Shown here: piece after piece, positions 17,686-26,720 of the stretch
How positions within the stretch are numbered: the first letter of the stretch is position 1
Layout of the letters: the number at the start of each line of letters is the position of its first letter
NCBI RefSeq assembly: GCF_049801055.1
Contig: NZ_JBNAGF010000003.1
Span: 372,001-436,000 of the forward strand
DNA length: 64,000 nt
Source: JBNAGF01 sp049801055
GTDB taxonomy: Bacteria > Pseudomonadota > Alphaproteobacteria > Rhodobacterales > Rhodobacteraceae
Direction: 5' to 3'
Made by a program: the position numbers and the translations under genes
The notes under the pieces: generated by a model
Databases searched by the model: none
What the model was told of the DNA's origin: nothing
Seen by the model: the letters and a program-made list of their open reading frames with translations, nothing else

Positions 17686-18933
17686 ATGGCCAACGACCTT
17701 TTCAATTCCTTCATGTCCGGCCCGGATGAAAATGGCCGGTTCGGCATTTTCGGCGGGCGCTTTGTCAGTGAAACCCTGATGCCGCTGATCCTGTCTCTGG
17801 AAGAGGAATACGACAAGGCCAAGGATGACCCGACATTCTGGGCCGAGATGGATGACCTCTGGGCAAATTACGTTGGTCGCCCCAGTCCGTTGTATTATGC
17901 AGAACGACTGACCGAACATTTGGGCGGCGCCAAGATCTATCTCAAGCGGGACGAGCTGAACCATACCGGCGCTCACAAGATCAACAACGTTCTGGGCCAG
18001 ATCATTCTCGCCCGGCGAATGGGCAAGACCCGGATCATCGCCGAAACCGGGGCAGGGCAGCATGGCGTTGCGACGGCAACCGTCTGTGCCAAGTTCGGCC
18101 TGAAATGCGTCGTGTATATGGGCGCGCATGATGTTCAGAGACAGGCCCCCAACGTTTTCCGCATGCGCCTGCTGGGGGCCGAGGTGATCCCGGTCACATC
18201 CGGTCGCGGTACGCTCAAGGATGCGATGAATGACGCGCTGAGGGATTGGGTAACGAATGTGCGCGATACCTTCTACTGCATCGGCACCGTAGCCGGCCCA
18301 CACCCGTATCCCGCGATGGTTCGGGATTTCCAATCCATCATTGGCAAGGAAGCTAAAGAGCAGATGATGAAGGCCGAAGGCCGCCTGCCTGACACGATCA
18401 TCGCCGCAATTGGCGGGGGATCAAATGCGATGGGCCTGTTCTACCCGTTCCTTGACGACAAGTCGGTCAACATCATTGGAGTCGAAGCCGGCGGCAAGGG
18501 CGTCGACGAGAAGATGGAGCATTGCGCGTCTCTGACAGGTGGGCGCCCGGGCGTCCTGCACGGAAACCGGACCTATTTACTTCAGGACGATGACGGGCAG
18601 ATCCTCGAGGGATACTCGATCTCGGCCGGGCTTGATTACCCCGGTATCGGACCGGAGCACAGCTGGCTGCACGAGGTAGGCCGCGCTGAGTATGTGTCGA
18701 TCACCGACAAAGAGGCGTTGGAGGCGTTCCAGCTATGTTGTGCGACCGAAGGCATCATTCCGGCTCTGGAACCCTGCCACGCGCTCGCGCATGTGATGAA
18801 GATTGCCCCGACGCTTCCCGAAGATCACCTGATCTGCATGAACATGTGCGGGCGTGGCGACAAGGATGTTCAGACGGTGGCCAAGTATCTCGGGTTTGAC
18901 ATGTCCGACACCGAAGGCAGGGACGCTCACTGA
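17686..18933 (+). CDS. trpB: Tryptophan synthase beta chain
   Basis: Condenses indole with serine using pyridoxal phosphate. The protein has 415 residues from ATG 17686, with AAAGGG upstream. The PLP lysine sits in NHTGAHKINN, and the phosphate loop GGGSNAMG is present. An extension to 17629 is open but not conserved. No leader peptide or attenuator hairpin is evident in the 137 bp between trpF and trpB. Its partner trpA is encoded 7 kb away on the minus strand. Confidence 0.97.
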   Translation: MANDLFNSFMSGPDENGRFGIFGGRFVSETLMPLILSLEEEYDKAKDDPTFWAEMDDLWANYVGRPSPLYYAERLTEHLGGAKIYLKRDELNHTGAHKINNVLGQIILARRMGKTRIIAETGAGQHGVATATVCAKFGLKCVVYMGAHDVQRQAPNVFRMRLLGAEVIPVTSGRGTLKDAMNDALRDWVTNVRDTFYCIGTVAGPHPYPAMVRDFQSIIGKEAKEQMMKAEGRLPDTIIAAIGGGSNAMGLFYPFLDDKSVNIIGVEAGGKGVDEKMEHCASLTGGRPGVLHGNRTYLLQDDDGQILEGYSISAGLDYPGIGPEHSWLHEVGRAEYVSITDKEALEAFQLCCATEGIIPALEPCHALAHVMKIAPTLPEDHLICMNMCGRGDKDVQTVAKYLGFDMSDTEGRDAH

Positions 18934-18975
18934 TTTCCTGCGTTTCCGCCCGGTGGTCATTTGCTGTTGCCGGGC

Positions 18976-19353
18976 TCAGCCCCCGGCGTGCGCGTTCTCC
19001 TTGAGCACCGAAAGCGGTACGATTTCCAGCGCCCGGGCATGTGTGGCTGACAGTTTCACCTTGGGTGCACACCCTTCGTCATGGGCTTGCATGAAACGCG
19101 CGGCGCACAGGCACCATTGATCACCGGGCATTAGTCCGGTGAACCGGAAATCCGGGCGCGGCGTGCTGAGGTCATTACCGACATATTTCGAGAACGCGAG
19201 GAATTCGGCAGTCATCACTGCGCAGACGGTGTGACTTCCCCGATCCTCGGCACAGGTATTGCAGTGGCCGTCGCGGAAGAAGCCGGTGAGCGGGTCGGAC
19301 GAACACAGTTGAAGTTCGTCCCCAAGAACATTTAGCGGGGCATCAGGTGTCAT
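18976..19353 (-). CDS. DUF2237 family protein
   Basis: A 125-residue protein matching the DUF2237 family: NVLGDELQLCSSDPLTGFFRDGHC at the start, the cluster of cysteines (CSSD, GHCNTC, HTVCAVMT), then GDQWCLCAARF near the end. The conserved cysteines suggest metal binding, but no function is established. It converges on trpB with about 40 bp between the stops and follows the serine hydrolase on the same strand by about 20 bp, so those two may be cotranscribed. Confidence 0.85.
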   Translation of the reverse strand: MTPDAPLNVLGDELQLCSSDPLTGFFRDGHCNTCAEDRGSHTVCAVMTAEFLAFSKYVGNDLSTPRPDFRFTGLMPGDQWCLCAARFMQAHDEGCAPKVKLSATHARALEIVPLSVLKENAHAGG

Positions 19354-19373
19354 GCCCGTAGTCTACATGTTTT

Positions 19374-20537
19374 TCACAGCGATTGGGTGATCTTGCGGAA
19401 CATTTCGATATTGAGTTCGTTCACGCCGTCATCGCGGAAGTTCCGGTCGGCTCCAGTGGTCATGATGACCACGCCGCGCTTCTGATCCATATAAAGATAC
19501 TGGCCATAGACACCGCGACCAAAGAATTCGCCTTCATGTGCTCCAGCGGGAATCCTCCACTGGTATCCATACCCTTCTTTACCGGGCTCGGTTGGCGCGG
19601 TCGCCGCCGTGGATTCCGCGATCCAATCCACAGGAATTACCTGCTGGCCATTGTACTGGCCGTTTTGCAGTATCATTTGCCCGAAACGTGCAAAATCACG
19701 GGTGGTAAAGTTCAACCCGCCCAGAACAAAGGCAACACCGGCCCCGTCGGTTATATAATACCCGTCGCGTTCCATACCCAACGGAACCAGGACCTTTTCC
19801 GAGAGCAACTCAGGAACACTGCGCCCGGTCGCGCCTCGGATCACCATGCTGATAACGTGGGTGTCGATTGACACGTATTTCCATGTTTCGCCCGGATCAG
19901 CGAAAGTTTCTGTAATCGAGGCCGCGAAATCGTCCAGCTTGCCACCGAGCGCCACCGCCCGACCCATCCGGTTGATATCGGAGTCATAGTCCAGATAGTC
20001 CTCGTCGAACACGACCCCGCTGGCCATGTTCAGGACGTTCCTGATGCTGGCACCATCGTAGGCGGATCCCTTGAGCAGGGGTGCATATTTCACAACCGGG
20101 TCATCCAGCGAGTCAAATGCGCCTTCGTCTTCCAGCACACCGAACAGGGCCGAGAGGTAGCTTTTGGCAATCGACCAGGAAATGCGGCGATCGTCCGGTC
20201 CTGTTCCCAGGTAGTATTCCTCGTACCGGATTTTGCCGCCCTGCATGACCAGAAGAGATGTCACGGCCCGTTCTTCGATCCACTGGCCGGTCCCCGCCGG
20301 CAGCTCGAATTCCGCTCCGTATGGCAGCTCGGTTGTCGCACCTGCTCCGCGAGGTAGAGGAGCCGTCAGAAAGGCCGCGTCCATGTTGGAGAAATTATGA
20401 ACGATCTTTTCTTCGGAAAACAGCGAATTCACCGCCAGCAGACGCGTGATTTCCTCGCGCTTCCAAAAGCCAACCACGAGGGTTGCGAGAACCAGTGCCA
20501 GAAGAATCCGACCCAACCACTTGCCAACTCTGCGCAT
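19374..20537 (-). CDS. Membrane-anchored serine hydrolase (beta-lactamase family)
   Basis: A 387-residue protein with an N-terminal membrane anchor (about residues 7-26) and a class C beta-lactamase/penicillin-binding-like fold. The nucleophile motif SxxK is SIAK in ISWSIAKSYLSAL, and YVS in TWKYVSIDTHV fits the second motif. Relatives are esterases or peptidases of unknown substrate more often than resistance enzymes. It lies between pth and the DUF2237 gene, all on the minus strand. Confidence 0.85.
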   Translation of the reverse strand: MRRVGKWLGRILLALVLATLVVGFWKREEITRLLAVNSLFSEEKIVHNFSNMDAAFLTAPLPRGAGATTELPYGAEFELPAGTGQWIEERAVTSLLVMQGGKIRYEEYYLGTGPDDRRISWSIAKSYLSALFGVLEDEGAFDSLDDPVVKYAPLLKGSAYDGASIRNVLNMASGVVFDEDYLDYDSDINRMGRAVALGGKLDDFAASITETFADPGETWKYVSIDTHVISMVIRGATGRSVPELLSEKVLVPLGMERDGYYITDGAGVAFVLGGLNFTTRDFARFGQMILQNGQYNGQQVIPVDWIAESTAATAPTEPGKEGYGYQWRIPAGAHEGEFFGRGVYGQYLYMDQKRGVVIMTTGADRNFRDDGVNELNIEMFRKITQSL

Positions 20538-20620
20538 GAAACTCTCCGTCGCAATTTCCAGCCCATACCCTGCAAACAGTCACGGGCCAAGGCAATCGGG
20601 AACGTAGCGGCAAGGAGGCG

Positions 20621-21313
20621 TTATCTGAACTTGTCGACCAGCTTCTGCAGTGCGGTCTTGGGGGCTTCGTCTGGTTCAGGCGGCGTAGGGGACTCGGTTG
20701 TTTTTCCGGCTGGCTTTTCTTTCGCAACCGAGTTGGAGGATCGCGGGGGGGCGGTTCGCAGGGCAACCGCATTCATGAATTTGCCACCATCTCCGGCTGC
20801 AAGTTGAGGGGCGCCGTCCGAAACCCCCTGCAATACGTCCGCCAGCCAGTTTTCGTCGACCTTTGCGAAATCATGCAGCACATAGCCTGACACAAGTTCT
20901 TTGCGGCCCGGGTGACCAATGCCCAGTCGAACCCGATCATAGTGCGGACCGATATGCTCGTGTATCGAACGTAATCCGTTGTGGCCGGCATGACCTCCAC
21001 CAGCCTTGACCCGCACTTTGCCCGGAGCAAGGTCCAGTTCGTCGTGAAGCACGGTCACGTCAACCGAGTCGAGCTTGTAGAACCGCATGGCTTCGCCGAC
21101 GGACTGACCAGACCGGTTCATGAAAGTCGAGGGTTTCAGCAGCAGCACTTTTTCGGTGCCAAGCCGGCCCTCGGCGATCTGCCCCTGAAATTTTGATTTC
21201 CAAGGGCCGAATCCATGATCTTCGGCAATGCGATCGACGGCCATGAAACCGATGTTGTGCCGGTTTCGGGCGTATTTCCCACCGGGGTTTCCCAATCCGA
21301 CAAAAAGCTTCAT
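20621..21313 (-). CDS. pth: Peptidyl-tRNA hydrolase
   Basis: Frees tRNA from prematurely released peptidyl-tRNA. The N-terminal 190 residues carry the family pattern: FVGLGNPGGKYARNRHNIGF with the catalytic histidine, KPSTFMNRSG, and HDELDL. The protein has 230 residues, about 35 more than E. coli Pth; the extra C-terminal tail is charged and proline-rich (residues about 192-222), as in other Rhodobacterales. rplY usually lies directly upstream in this group; here a DUF3604 gene lies between them. Confidence 0.96.
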   Translation of the reverse strand: MKLFVGLGNPGGKYARNRHNIGFMAVDRIAEDHGFGPWKSKFQGQIAEGRLGTEKVLLLKPSTFMNRSGQSVGEAMRFYKLDSVDVTVLHDELDLAPGKVRVKAGGGHAGHNGLRSIHEHIGPHYDRVRLGIGHPGRKELVSGYVLHDFAKVDENWLADVLQGVSDGAPQLAAGDGGKFMNAVALRTAPPRSSNSVAKEKPAGKTTESPTPPEPDEAPKTALQKLVDKFR

Positions 21314-21379
21314 GCGGCGGCCTCGTTCGACTTGCTGTGACGGCGTCTCAATGCACCGAAATCGCCCGGGAATCCAGAG

Positions 21380-21403
21380 AAAGCCGCCCCGAAAGGCGGC
21401 TTT
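21380..21403 (-). terminator. Terminator hairpin between the DUF3604 gene and pth
   Basis: AAAGCCGCC (21380-21388) and GGCGGCTTT (21395-21403) form a perfect 9-bp stem with a 6-base loop just downstream of the minus-strand DUF3604 gene. On the minus strand the stem ends in TTTCTCT. It separates this gene from pth. Confidence 0.7.
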
Positions 21404-21426
21404 ACCTTGTCGCTGTCTTGGTCGGT

Positions 21427-23346
21427 TCAGCCTTTGGGCGTGTACCAGATCGGTGAGGTATAAGCGCGTTCTGTCGTGGTCATCGGAACTTTATCGTCCA
21501 TCTGGACGTTGAAGCGTTTTGCTTCATAAGCGGTCCAGCGCGGTGTGGGGATCTCGATTACCCGCACGTAGTAGAACGTGCGCAGGGACGGGTCGAAATC
21601 GGGGTCCTGCCAATATGTCAAAAGTTCCGGTGCTCCGATCGTATTGGTCCAGGTTGCATTCGCCACATCAACGGTATTGCCCACCGAAGGCAGCTTCCCG
21701 TCCGCACCGATTTCGCGATCACCGCTCCATGCAACGTCATAGACCTTTTCGCCCCGGGTTCCGTCAGAGTTCAGCCACCCCTTGACCACCTGAACACGGT
21801 CGAGATTGCCGCTGTAGGGGTCTTTGACTGCGGCGATCAGGAAGTTCGGAGCGCCATCACTCTTTCGGTCCGGCAGGTCCCCGCCCATTGGGACGCCCTT
21901 GGCGTATCCGATGTCCGCAGGCAGGCGGGTCATCGCATCCGAGGCCTCAAAGTCCCACCCTCCAAAGAAACGCACCAGCATGCGCGATCCTGTGGTGCCG
22001 TACACCTCGCGGCGTTCGAACGCATCAAAGATCGCTTCGCGGGTATTTTCGGTCGCCCAGACGGCGGCATAACCGCCTGATGCCTGTTTCCACCCATATA
22101 TCGAAAACTCCGGGTCTGGCGCTTCGATGACGAGATGTTCCCAACGGTTCGGTTCGGGCTCGACACCCGAGTGCTTGCCAAAGAAGTTTTCTTCTTCCAC
22201 CGCGGTCAAGCCGGTATGGGCATCGGTCGAGCCGATTTGTCCAACCTTGTAGGGGTTGATACCCATTTGCTCTTCCAGCATCAGCCCGGTCTTCAAGGCT
22301 TCGCGTGTGTACTCGTATTGCAGCATGTCCTCGGTCTTGGCCTCTGTTCCGTTCAGGTTCGAAGCATCCCAAGTGTCAAAATCGGCAAACTCGTCATCGG
22401 GGCTGAGGAACGGGTGTGCCTCGCTGTCGCCCTTGATCTGGGTGGTTTCGACGACCGGTTCAAACCGGGCGCGAAGGCGGGCCATCTCTTCCGTCAAGGG
22501 CGACCCATCAAAGTTCGAGACCGAGAACAGTCGGCCATTCGAAAGGTTTCCGTTATGAGGGATGGCCAAGACGTCACCGCCTGTCCGGTCTTCGTACATG
22601 GCCAGATGGGACCACAGATCTTCGGGGTTCTGACTGTCGAACTGGGAGAAGGGCACAACGGAATTGGCCATCTCGGCGCCATCGCGGAATATCACATTGC
22701 GGTGGATGTTGTCGCCGCCCTGTGATGTCCATTCATACCCGATCAGTGCAGTGAAAACACCCGGCTCATTATACCGTTCGGCAAGCGCGGTATATTCTCG
22801 CCATGCTTTCTTGATGCCTTTGGCGCTTTCGAAAGGTGGTTCGGGCTGCGACAGAGAGGCGACGATTTCCATCGCTGTGTTGAACACCCGGTCAGGATCA
22901 CCGGTAATCAGTTCGTCATACCAGGCCTTGGCTTGCGGGTGCGACAGGATCTCGGGATCCCCACCCAGAAGTTGTGGCATCAACCCATACATCTCGGAGT
23001 GATCGGCGATCACAAGCCAGTCGAGTGGGCGAGAGAGCTTGGCTTGAAGCCCGTGCGTTGTGGTGACTTCTTCGCCCCGGGCAAAGCGGTAGGCATCTTC
23101 CTGACTCATCCGGGTCATGGTACCGGCGTCGACCGAGACTTCGGTGTGTAGGTGCGTATCACCCCACAATACCTCTGTGGGAAAGTTGCGGCCCGCATAG
23201 GGGGAGTAATGGTCACTGGTGAACCTGTTGGCGACATCATCTTTCGAAGGCAGCATGTCCTGCACCTGAGCCAAGCTGGCCGTCGATACACTGGAAAGCA
23301 AGCCGGCTATGGAAACGGTACCCGCGCGTATCAAATTTCTAGTCAT
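21427..23346 (-). CDS. Exported DUF3604 protein (PHP-like phosphoesterase relative)
   Basis: A 639-residue exported protein with a signal peptide (about residues 1-26, ending STASLA). The DUF3604 region contains WGDTHLHTEVSVDAG and GSTDAHTG, histidine/aspartate motifs like those of PHP metal-dependent phosphoesterases. The natural substrate is not known. ATG 23346 is preferred over an open extension to 23493 because GGAGAG precedes it and the signal peptide then starts correctly. It lies between rplY and pth and has its own terminator. Confidence 0.85.
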   Translation of the reverse strand: MTRNLIRAGTVSIAGLLSSVSTASLAQVQDMLPSKDDVANRFTSDHYSPYAGRNFPTEVLWGDTHLHTEVSVDAGTMTRMSQEDAYRFARGEEVTTTHGLQAKLSRPLDWLVIADHSEMYGLMPQLLGGDPEILSHPQAKAWYDELITGDPDRVFNTAMEIVASLSQPEPPFESAKGIKKAWREYTALAERYNEPGVFTALIGYEWTSQGGDNIHRNVIFRDGAEMANSVVPFSQFDSQNPEDLWSHLAMYEDRTGGDVLAIPHNGNLSNGRLFSVSNFDGSPLTEEMARLRARFEPVVETTQIKGDSEAHPFLSPDDEFADFDTWDASNLNGTEAKTEDMLQYEYTREALKTGLMLEEQMGINPYKVGQIGSTDAHTGLTAVEEENFFGKHSGVEPEPNRWEHLVIEAPDPEFSIYGWKQASGGYAAVWATENTREAIFDAFERREVYGTTGSRMLVRFFGGWDFEASDAMTRLPADIGYAKGVPMGGDLPDRKSDGAPNFLIAAVKDPYSGNLDRVQVVKGWLNSDGTRGEKVYDVAWSGDREIGADGKLPSVGNTVDVANATWTNTIGAPELLTYWQDPDFDPSLRTFYYVRVIEIPTPRWTAYEAKRFNVQMDDKVPMTTTERAYTSPIWYTPKG

Positions 23347-23491
23347 TTTATCTCTCCCTGTTTTGGGCGGTCGGCACCGCCCTTCGGCCCAAGAATGTGA
23401 GCCAATGCAATCAGGATAACTACTTCGGGAGATATGTAAAATCTTGGCTGGGAACTGCGCGGATATGTACCTGCGAAAACCGAAGGTCCCC

Positions 23492-23528
23492 AAAAAAAGA
23501 CGGGGCCCGGATAGTCCGGACCCCGTCT
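23492..23528 (-). terminator. Rho-independent terminator after rplY
   Basis: AGACGGGG (23498-23505) pairs with CCCCGTCT (23521-23528), with further pairing inside (CCGGA/TCCGG). On the minus strand it ends in a run of T (complement of the A run 23492-23498). It lies 29 bp after the rplY stop. Confidence 0.9.
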
Positions 23529-23556
23529 GAAGCTGTTGGTTATAGCAAGCGGAAGA

Positions 23557-24198
23557 TCACTCTTCGGCTGCTTCCACCTCTTCGACTTCACCTTCGGCTT
23601 CTTCGCCTTCGTCATCCGAGGATGCCAGGCCGGTGGGTGCCGAGATGTTTGCAATCACGAAATCACGGTCGATTGTCGGCTTGGTGCCTGCAGGCAGTTC
23701 CACCGACGAAATGGTTGCGACATCGTTGATGTTCATTCCGGTCAGATCGACGACGATCTTCTCGGGGATTTCGCCCGCGGTGCAGACCAGCTCGACTTCG
23801 GGGCGAACAACGGTCAGAACACCACCCTTCTTGATACCCGGGGCTTCGGCTTCGTTCACGAACTCAACCGGGATAAACAGGTTGATCTTGGTGTTCCGGC
23901 GCAGGCGCATCAGGTCGAGGTGCGTGGGCAGATCTTTGACAACGTCCCGCTGCACGTCGCGGCAGATGACACGGACGTCTTCCTGACCCTCAACCTTGAG
24001 GTTGAACAGGGTGGACTTGAACCGGCCAGCTTTCAGCTTTTTAAACAGTTCGTTGAAGGGAATTTGAATCGGAAGCGGATCTTTTTCGCCACCAAATACA
24101 ATGCCCGGAACCATGCCGTCACGGCGTGCCTGACGAGCGGCGCCCTTGCCTGTCCCCGTCCGTTCCAGAGCTACGAGATCAGGAATCTCACCAGCCAT
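23557..24198 (-). CDS. rplY: 50S ribosomal protein L25 (long Ctc/TL5 form)
   Basis: Binds 5S rRNA in the large subunit. The 213-residue protein has the N-terminal L25 beta-barrel (about residues 5-95), the Ctc C-terminal domain (about 100-185), and an acidic tail (EGEEAEGEVEEVEAAEE). The long form is usual outside enterobacteria. GGAG lies 8 bases before the ATG. It has a strong terminator. Confidence 0.96.
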   Translation of the reverse strand: MAGEIPDLVALERTGTGKGAARQARRDGMVPGIVFGGEKDPLPIQIPFNELFKKLKAGRFKSTLFNLKVEGQEDVRVICRDVQRDVVKDLPTHLDLMRLRRNTKINLFIPVEFVNEAEAPGIKKGGVLTVVRPEVELVCTAGEIPEKIVVDLTGMNINDVATISSVELPAGTKPTIDRDFVIANISAPTGLASSDDEGEEAEGEVEEVEAAEE

Positions 24199-24367
24199 GA
24201 TAAATCTCCAATGTTAGGGCGGGCATCCTCCAAGGCTGTATGCCCGCGTGAAGCCGCGTCCTTAGACCGAATCCCCTGGTTTGAAAAGAGGAAAACGACA
24301 CTGTGCCAAGGCCGTAGTCCGCTCTGGTGGCCGGCTGATGATACCGTCAAAGCCCCGAGGCCGCCTT

Positions 24368-25531
24368 TCAGGCCCAATGGCCCTCGAAATCGGCCGGCAC
24401 AAGCAGGTTATCGCGGCTCAGATCGGCGACGGAACGAACACCGCAAAGGCCCATTGTCGTGTCCAGTTCCTTGTGGATCACCTCCAGTGCCGTGGTCACA
24501 CCCTGTTCGCCCTGAGCCCCGAGCCCATATACGAAAGCGCGGCCCACATACGTGCCTTTGGCGCCCAGCGACAGGGCCTTGAGAACGTCCTGTCCGCTGC
24601 GAATGCCGCTGTCGAGATGCACTTCGATCTTGTCGCCCACGGCATCCATGATTGCCGGAAGTGAGCGGATCGCGCTGAGCGCTCCGTCCAGTTGCCGCCC
24701 GCCATGGTTGGAAACGATGATAGCATCGGCCCCGACATTCAGCGCCGCCTTTGCATCCTCGGCGTCGAGAATGCCTTTGATGATCAATGGCCCGTCCCAC
24801 ATCTTGCGGAACTCGCGAATTCGATTCCAGTCCAGTGCCTGATCAAAGGCTTCGGCGGTCCAGGAAGACAGTGATGACGCATCTTTCACTCCTTTGGCGT
24901 GACCCACGATGTTACCAAAGAACCTCCGTTTGGTTCCCAGCATGCCAAGGCCCCAATGAACCTTTGTCATCATGTTCGCCACTGATTTTGCAGTGAGCTT
25001 TGGCGGCGCGCTGAGCCCGTTCTTGAGATCCTTGTGCCTCTGCCCCATCAGTTGCAGATCGACGGTAATCACTGCGGCCGAGCATTTGGCAGCTTTTGCC
25101 CGGTCAAACAGGCGCTGCATGAAATCACTGTCTTTCAGCGTGTAGACCTGCATCCAGAAGGGCTTGTCCGTGTTCTCCGCCACATCCTCGATCGAACAGA
25201 TCGACATGGTGGAAAGCGTGAAAGGGACCCCGAAGTTCTCGGCCGCGCGGGCCGCTTTTATTTCTCCGTCTGCGCATTGCATTCCCGTCAACCCAACCGG
25301 TGCGAGAGCGACGGGCATGGATACATTCTGCCCGATCATCTGGCTGGCCGTGTTGCGGCCCGTCATGTCAAAGGCGACCCGCTGGCGCAGGCGGATCTGC
25401 TCGAAATCCGACGTGTTTTCCCGAAAGGTCTGTTCCGTCCAACTCCCGCTCTCCGCGTAGTCATAGAACATGCGCGGAACGCGGCGTTCATAAATCCGCC
25501 TGAGATCCTCGATGGTGGTGATTACCGGCAT
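24368..25531 (-). CDS. lldD: FMN-dependent alpha-hydroxy-acid dehydrogenase (L-lactate dehydrogenase type)
   Basis: An FMN TIM-barrel enzyme of 387 residues that oxidises an L-2-hydroxy acid, most likely lactate. The catalytic histidine and arginine lie in VSNHGGRQLDGA, and the N-terminal YDYAESGSW, APVGLTGM and LDSGIRSGQDVLKAL fit the LldD branch. The symbol is by resemblance; glycolate or mandelate oxidation cannot be excluded. An inverted repeat at 25552-25572 in its leader could bind a GntR-type regulator. The gene is single. Confidence 0.85.
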   Translation of the reverse strand: MPVITTIEDLRRIYERRVPRMFYDYAESGSWTEQTFRENTSDFEQIRLRQRVAFDMTGRNTASQMIGQNVSMPVALAPVGLTGMQCADGEIKAARAAENFGVPFTLSTMSICSIEDVAENTDKPFWMQVYTLKDSDFMQRLFDRAKAAKCSAAVITVDLQLMGQRHKDLKNGLSAPPKLTAKSVANMMTKVHWGLGMLGTKRRFFGNIVGHAKGVKDASSLSSWTAEAFDQALDWNRIREFRKMWDGPLIIKGILDAEDAKAALNVGADAIIVSNHGGRQLDGALSAIRSLPAIMDAVGDKIEVHLDSGIRSGQDVLKALSLGAKGTYVGRAFVYGLGAQGEQGVTTALEVIHKELDTTMGLCGVRSVADLSRDNLLVPADFEGHWA

Positions 25532-25551
25532 TTGAACGACCTCTTCCCAAT

Positions 25552-25572
25552 TTGGTTAGTTTTTCTTACCAA
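25552..25572. promoter_or_regulatory. Candidate GntR-type operator before lldD
   Basis: TTGGTTAG (25552-25559) and CTTACCAA (25565-25572) are complements at 7 of 8 positions around a short T run, 21-41 bp upstream of the lldD start. The TTGGT...ACCAA form resembles operators of FadR/LldR-type regulators of lactate genes. No regulator gene is adjacent. Confidence 0.4.
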
Positions 25573-25752
25573 TTAGAGAGGCGGGGTGCAAGAAATTGGT
25601 CGGCTCACGCTCGGGAGCAGATGGGATTCCTTCGGAAGGTCGCCAAAATGAGCGGTTTCAATGTGTTATGAACTTCATAGTTTCGACAGTCACGGGCGCG
25701 GCGCAGCTGCCGCAGCCTCGTTAGTCAGAAAACCGATCAGGATCTCAAGGAA

Positions 25753-26544
25753 TCAGGCTGAGTGAGCGCCATCGGCCAGAGATCGCACAAAGGCCAATAC
25801 TTCCGGTACGGGCTTGCCGGCACCGATCTGGCTGACAATGGCGGATCCCACCACCGCACCATCGGCGATTTCTGCGATCGCACGGGATTTTTCCGGTGTA
25901 TTGATTCCGAACCCGACAATCACCGGAAGGTCGGTCGCCGACTTGATTCGCGCGACTTCGGGGCCGACATCTCCGGACTGGGCTTCGGCTGCCCCGGTTA
26001 TCCCGGTAATCGAGACGTAGTAGACAAAACCGGACGTGTTCTGCAGAACGCGTGGCAACCGTTTGTCATCAGTTGTCGGCGTGGCAAGCCGAATGAAGTT
26101 CAGCCCTGCCTTTTGCGCGGGCAGGCACAGTTCGCTGTCTTCTTCCGGGGGAAGATCCACGACGATCAACCCATCAATCCCGGCTTCGGTCGCCTGCGCC
26201 AGAAACGTATCGACGCCGCGGCTGTAGATTGGGTTGTAATACCCCATCATCACGATCGGTGTCGTGTTGTCGGTTTCGCGAAACCGCCGGGCCATCTCCA
26301 ATGTGCGGTCAAGCGTCATGCCGGCTTCGAGCGCCCGCTGACCGGCAAGCTGGATTGTGGGTCCGTCGGCCATCGGATCCGTGAAGGGAAGGCCAAGCTC
26401 GATCACATCGACACCAGCGCCCGGCAGTCCTTTGACGATTTCCAGAGAGGTGTCGAAATCCGGATCACCGGCCATGACATAGGCAACGAAAGCCTTCTTA
26501 CCTTGCGCTTTCAACTCTGCGAATTTGGCGTCGATACGGGTCAT
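25753..26544 (-). CDS. trpA: Tryptophan synthase alpha chain
   Basis: Cleaves indole-3-glycerol phosphate to indole for TrpB. The 263-residue TIM-barrel protein has the catalytic glutamate and aspartate in DVIELGLPFTDPMADGP, and the phosphate loop includes GFGINTPEK. It is separated from trpF-trpB by 7 kb and lies divergently beside ychF, an arrangement common in Rhodobacterales. Confidence 0.97.
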   Translation of the reverse strand: MTRIDAKFAELKAQGKKAFVAYVMAGDPDFDTSLEIVKGLPGAGVDVIELGLPFTDPMADGPTIQLAGQRALEAGMTLDRTLEMARRFRETDNTTPIVMMGYYNPIYSRGVDTFLAQATEAGIDGLIVVDLPPEEDSELCLPAQKAGLNFIRLATPTTDDKRLPRVLQNTSGFVYYVSITGITGAAEAQSGDVGPEVARIKSATDLPVIVGFGINTPEKSRAIAEIADGAVVGSAIVSQIGAGKPVPEVLAFVRSLADGAHSA

Positions 26545-26720
26545 GCGGTTTCCTTGATCTCGGGTTCCTGCCCGATGTGCAGAAACTGAGGGGGAAAATC
26601 AATCCCATCCGGAAAAACAGCCGCATCAGAATTTGGTTTTACGGGTTCGCTGCCGTGGCAACTTGCGTCTTTGTCCATTGCTGCCTAGAAGCAGCGGTCG
26701 AATGGCATCAGGAGGCCGGC

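Noticed and set aside
23536..24582. Plus-strand open frame of 348 codons
   Set aside because: Antisense to rplY and the end of lldD; both sense genes are certain.
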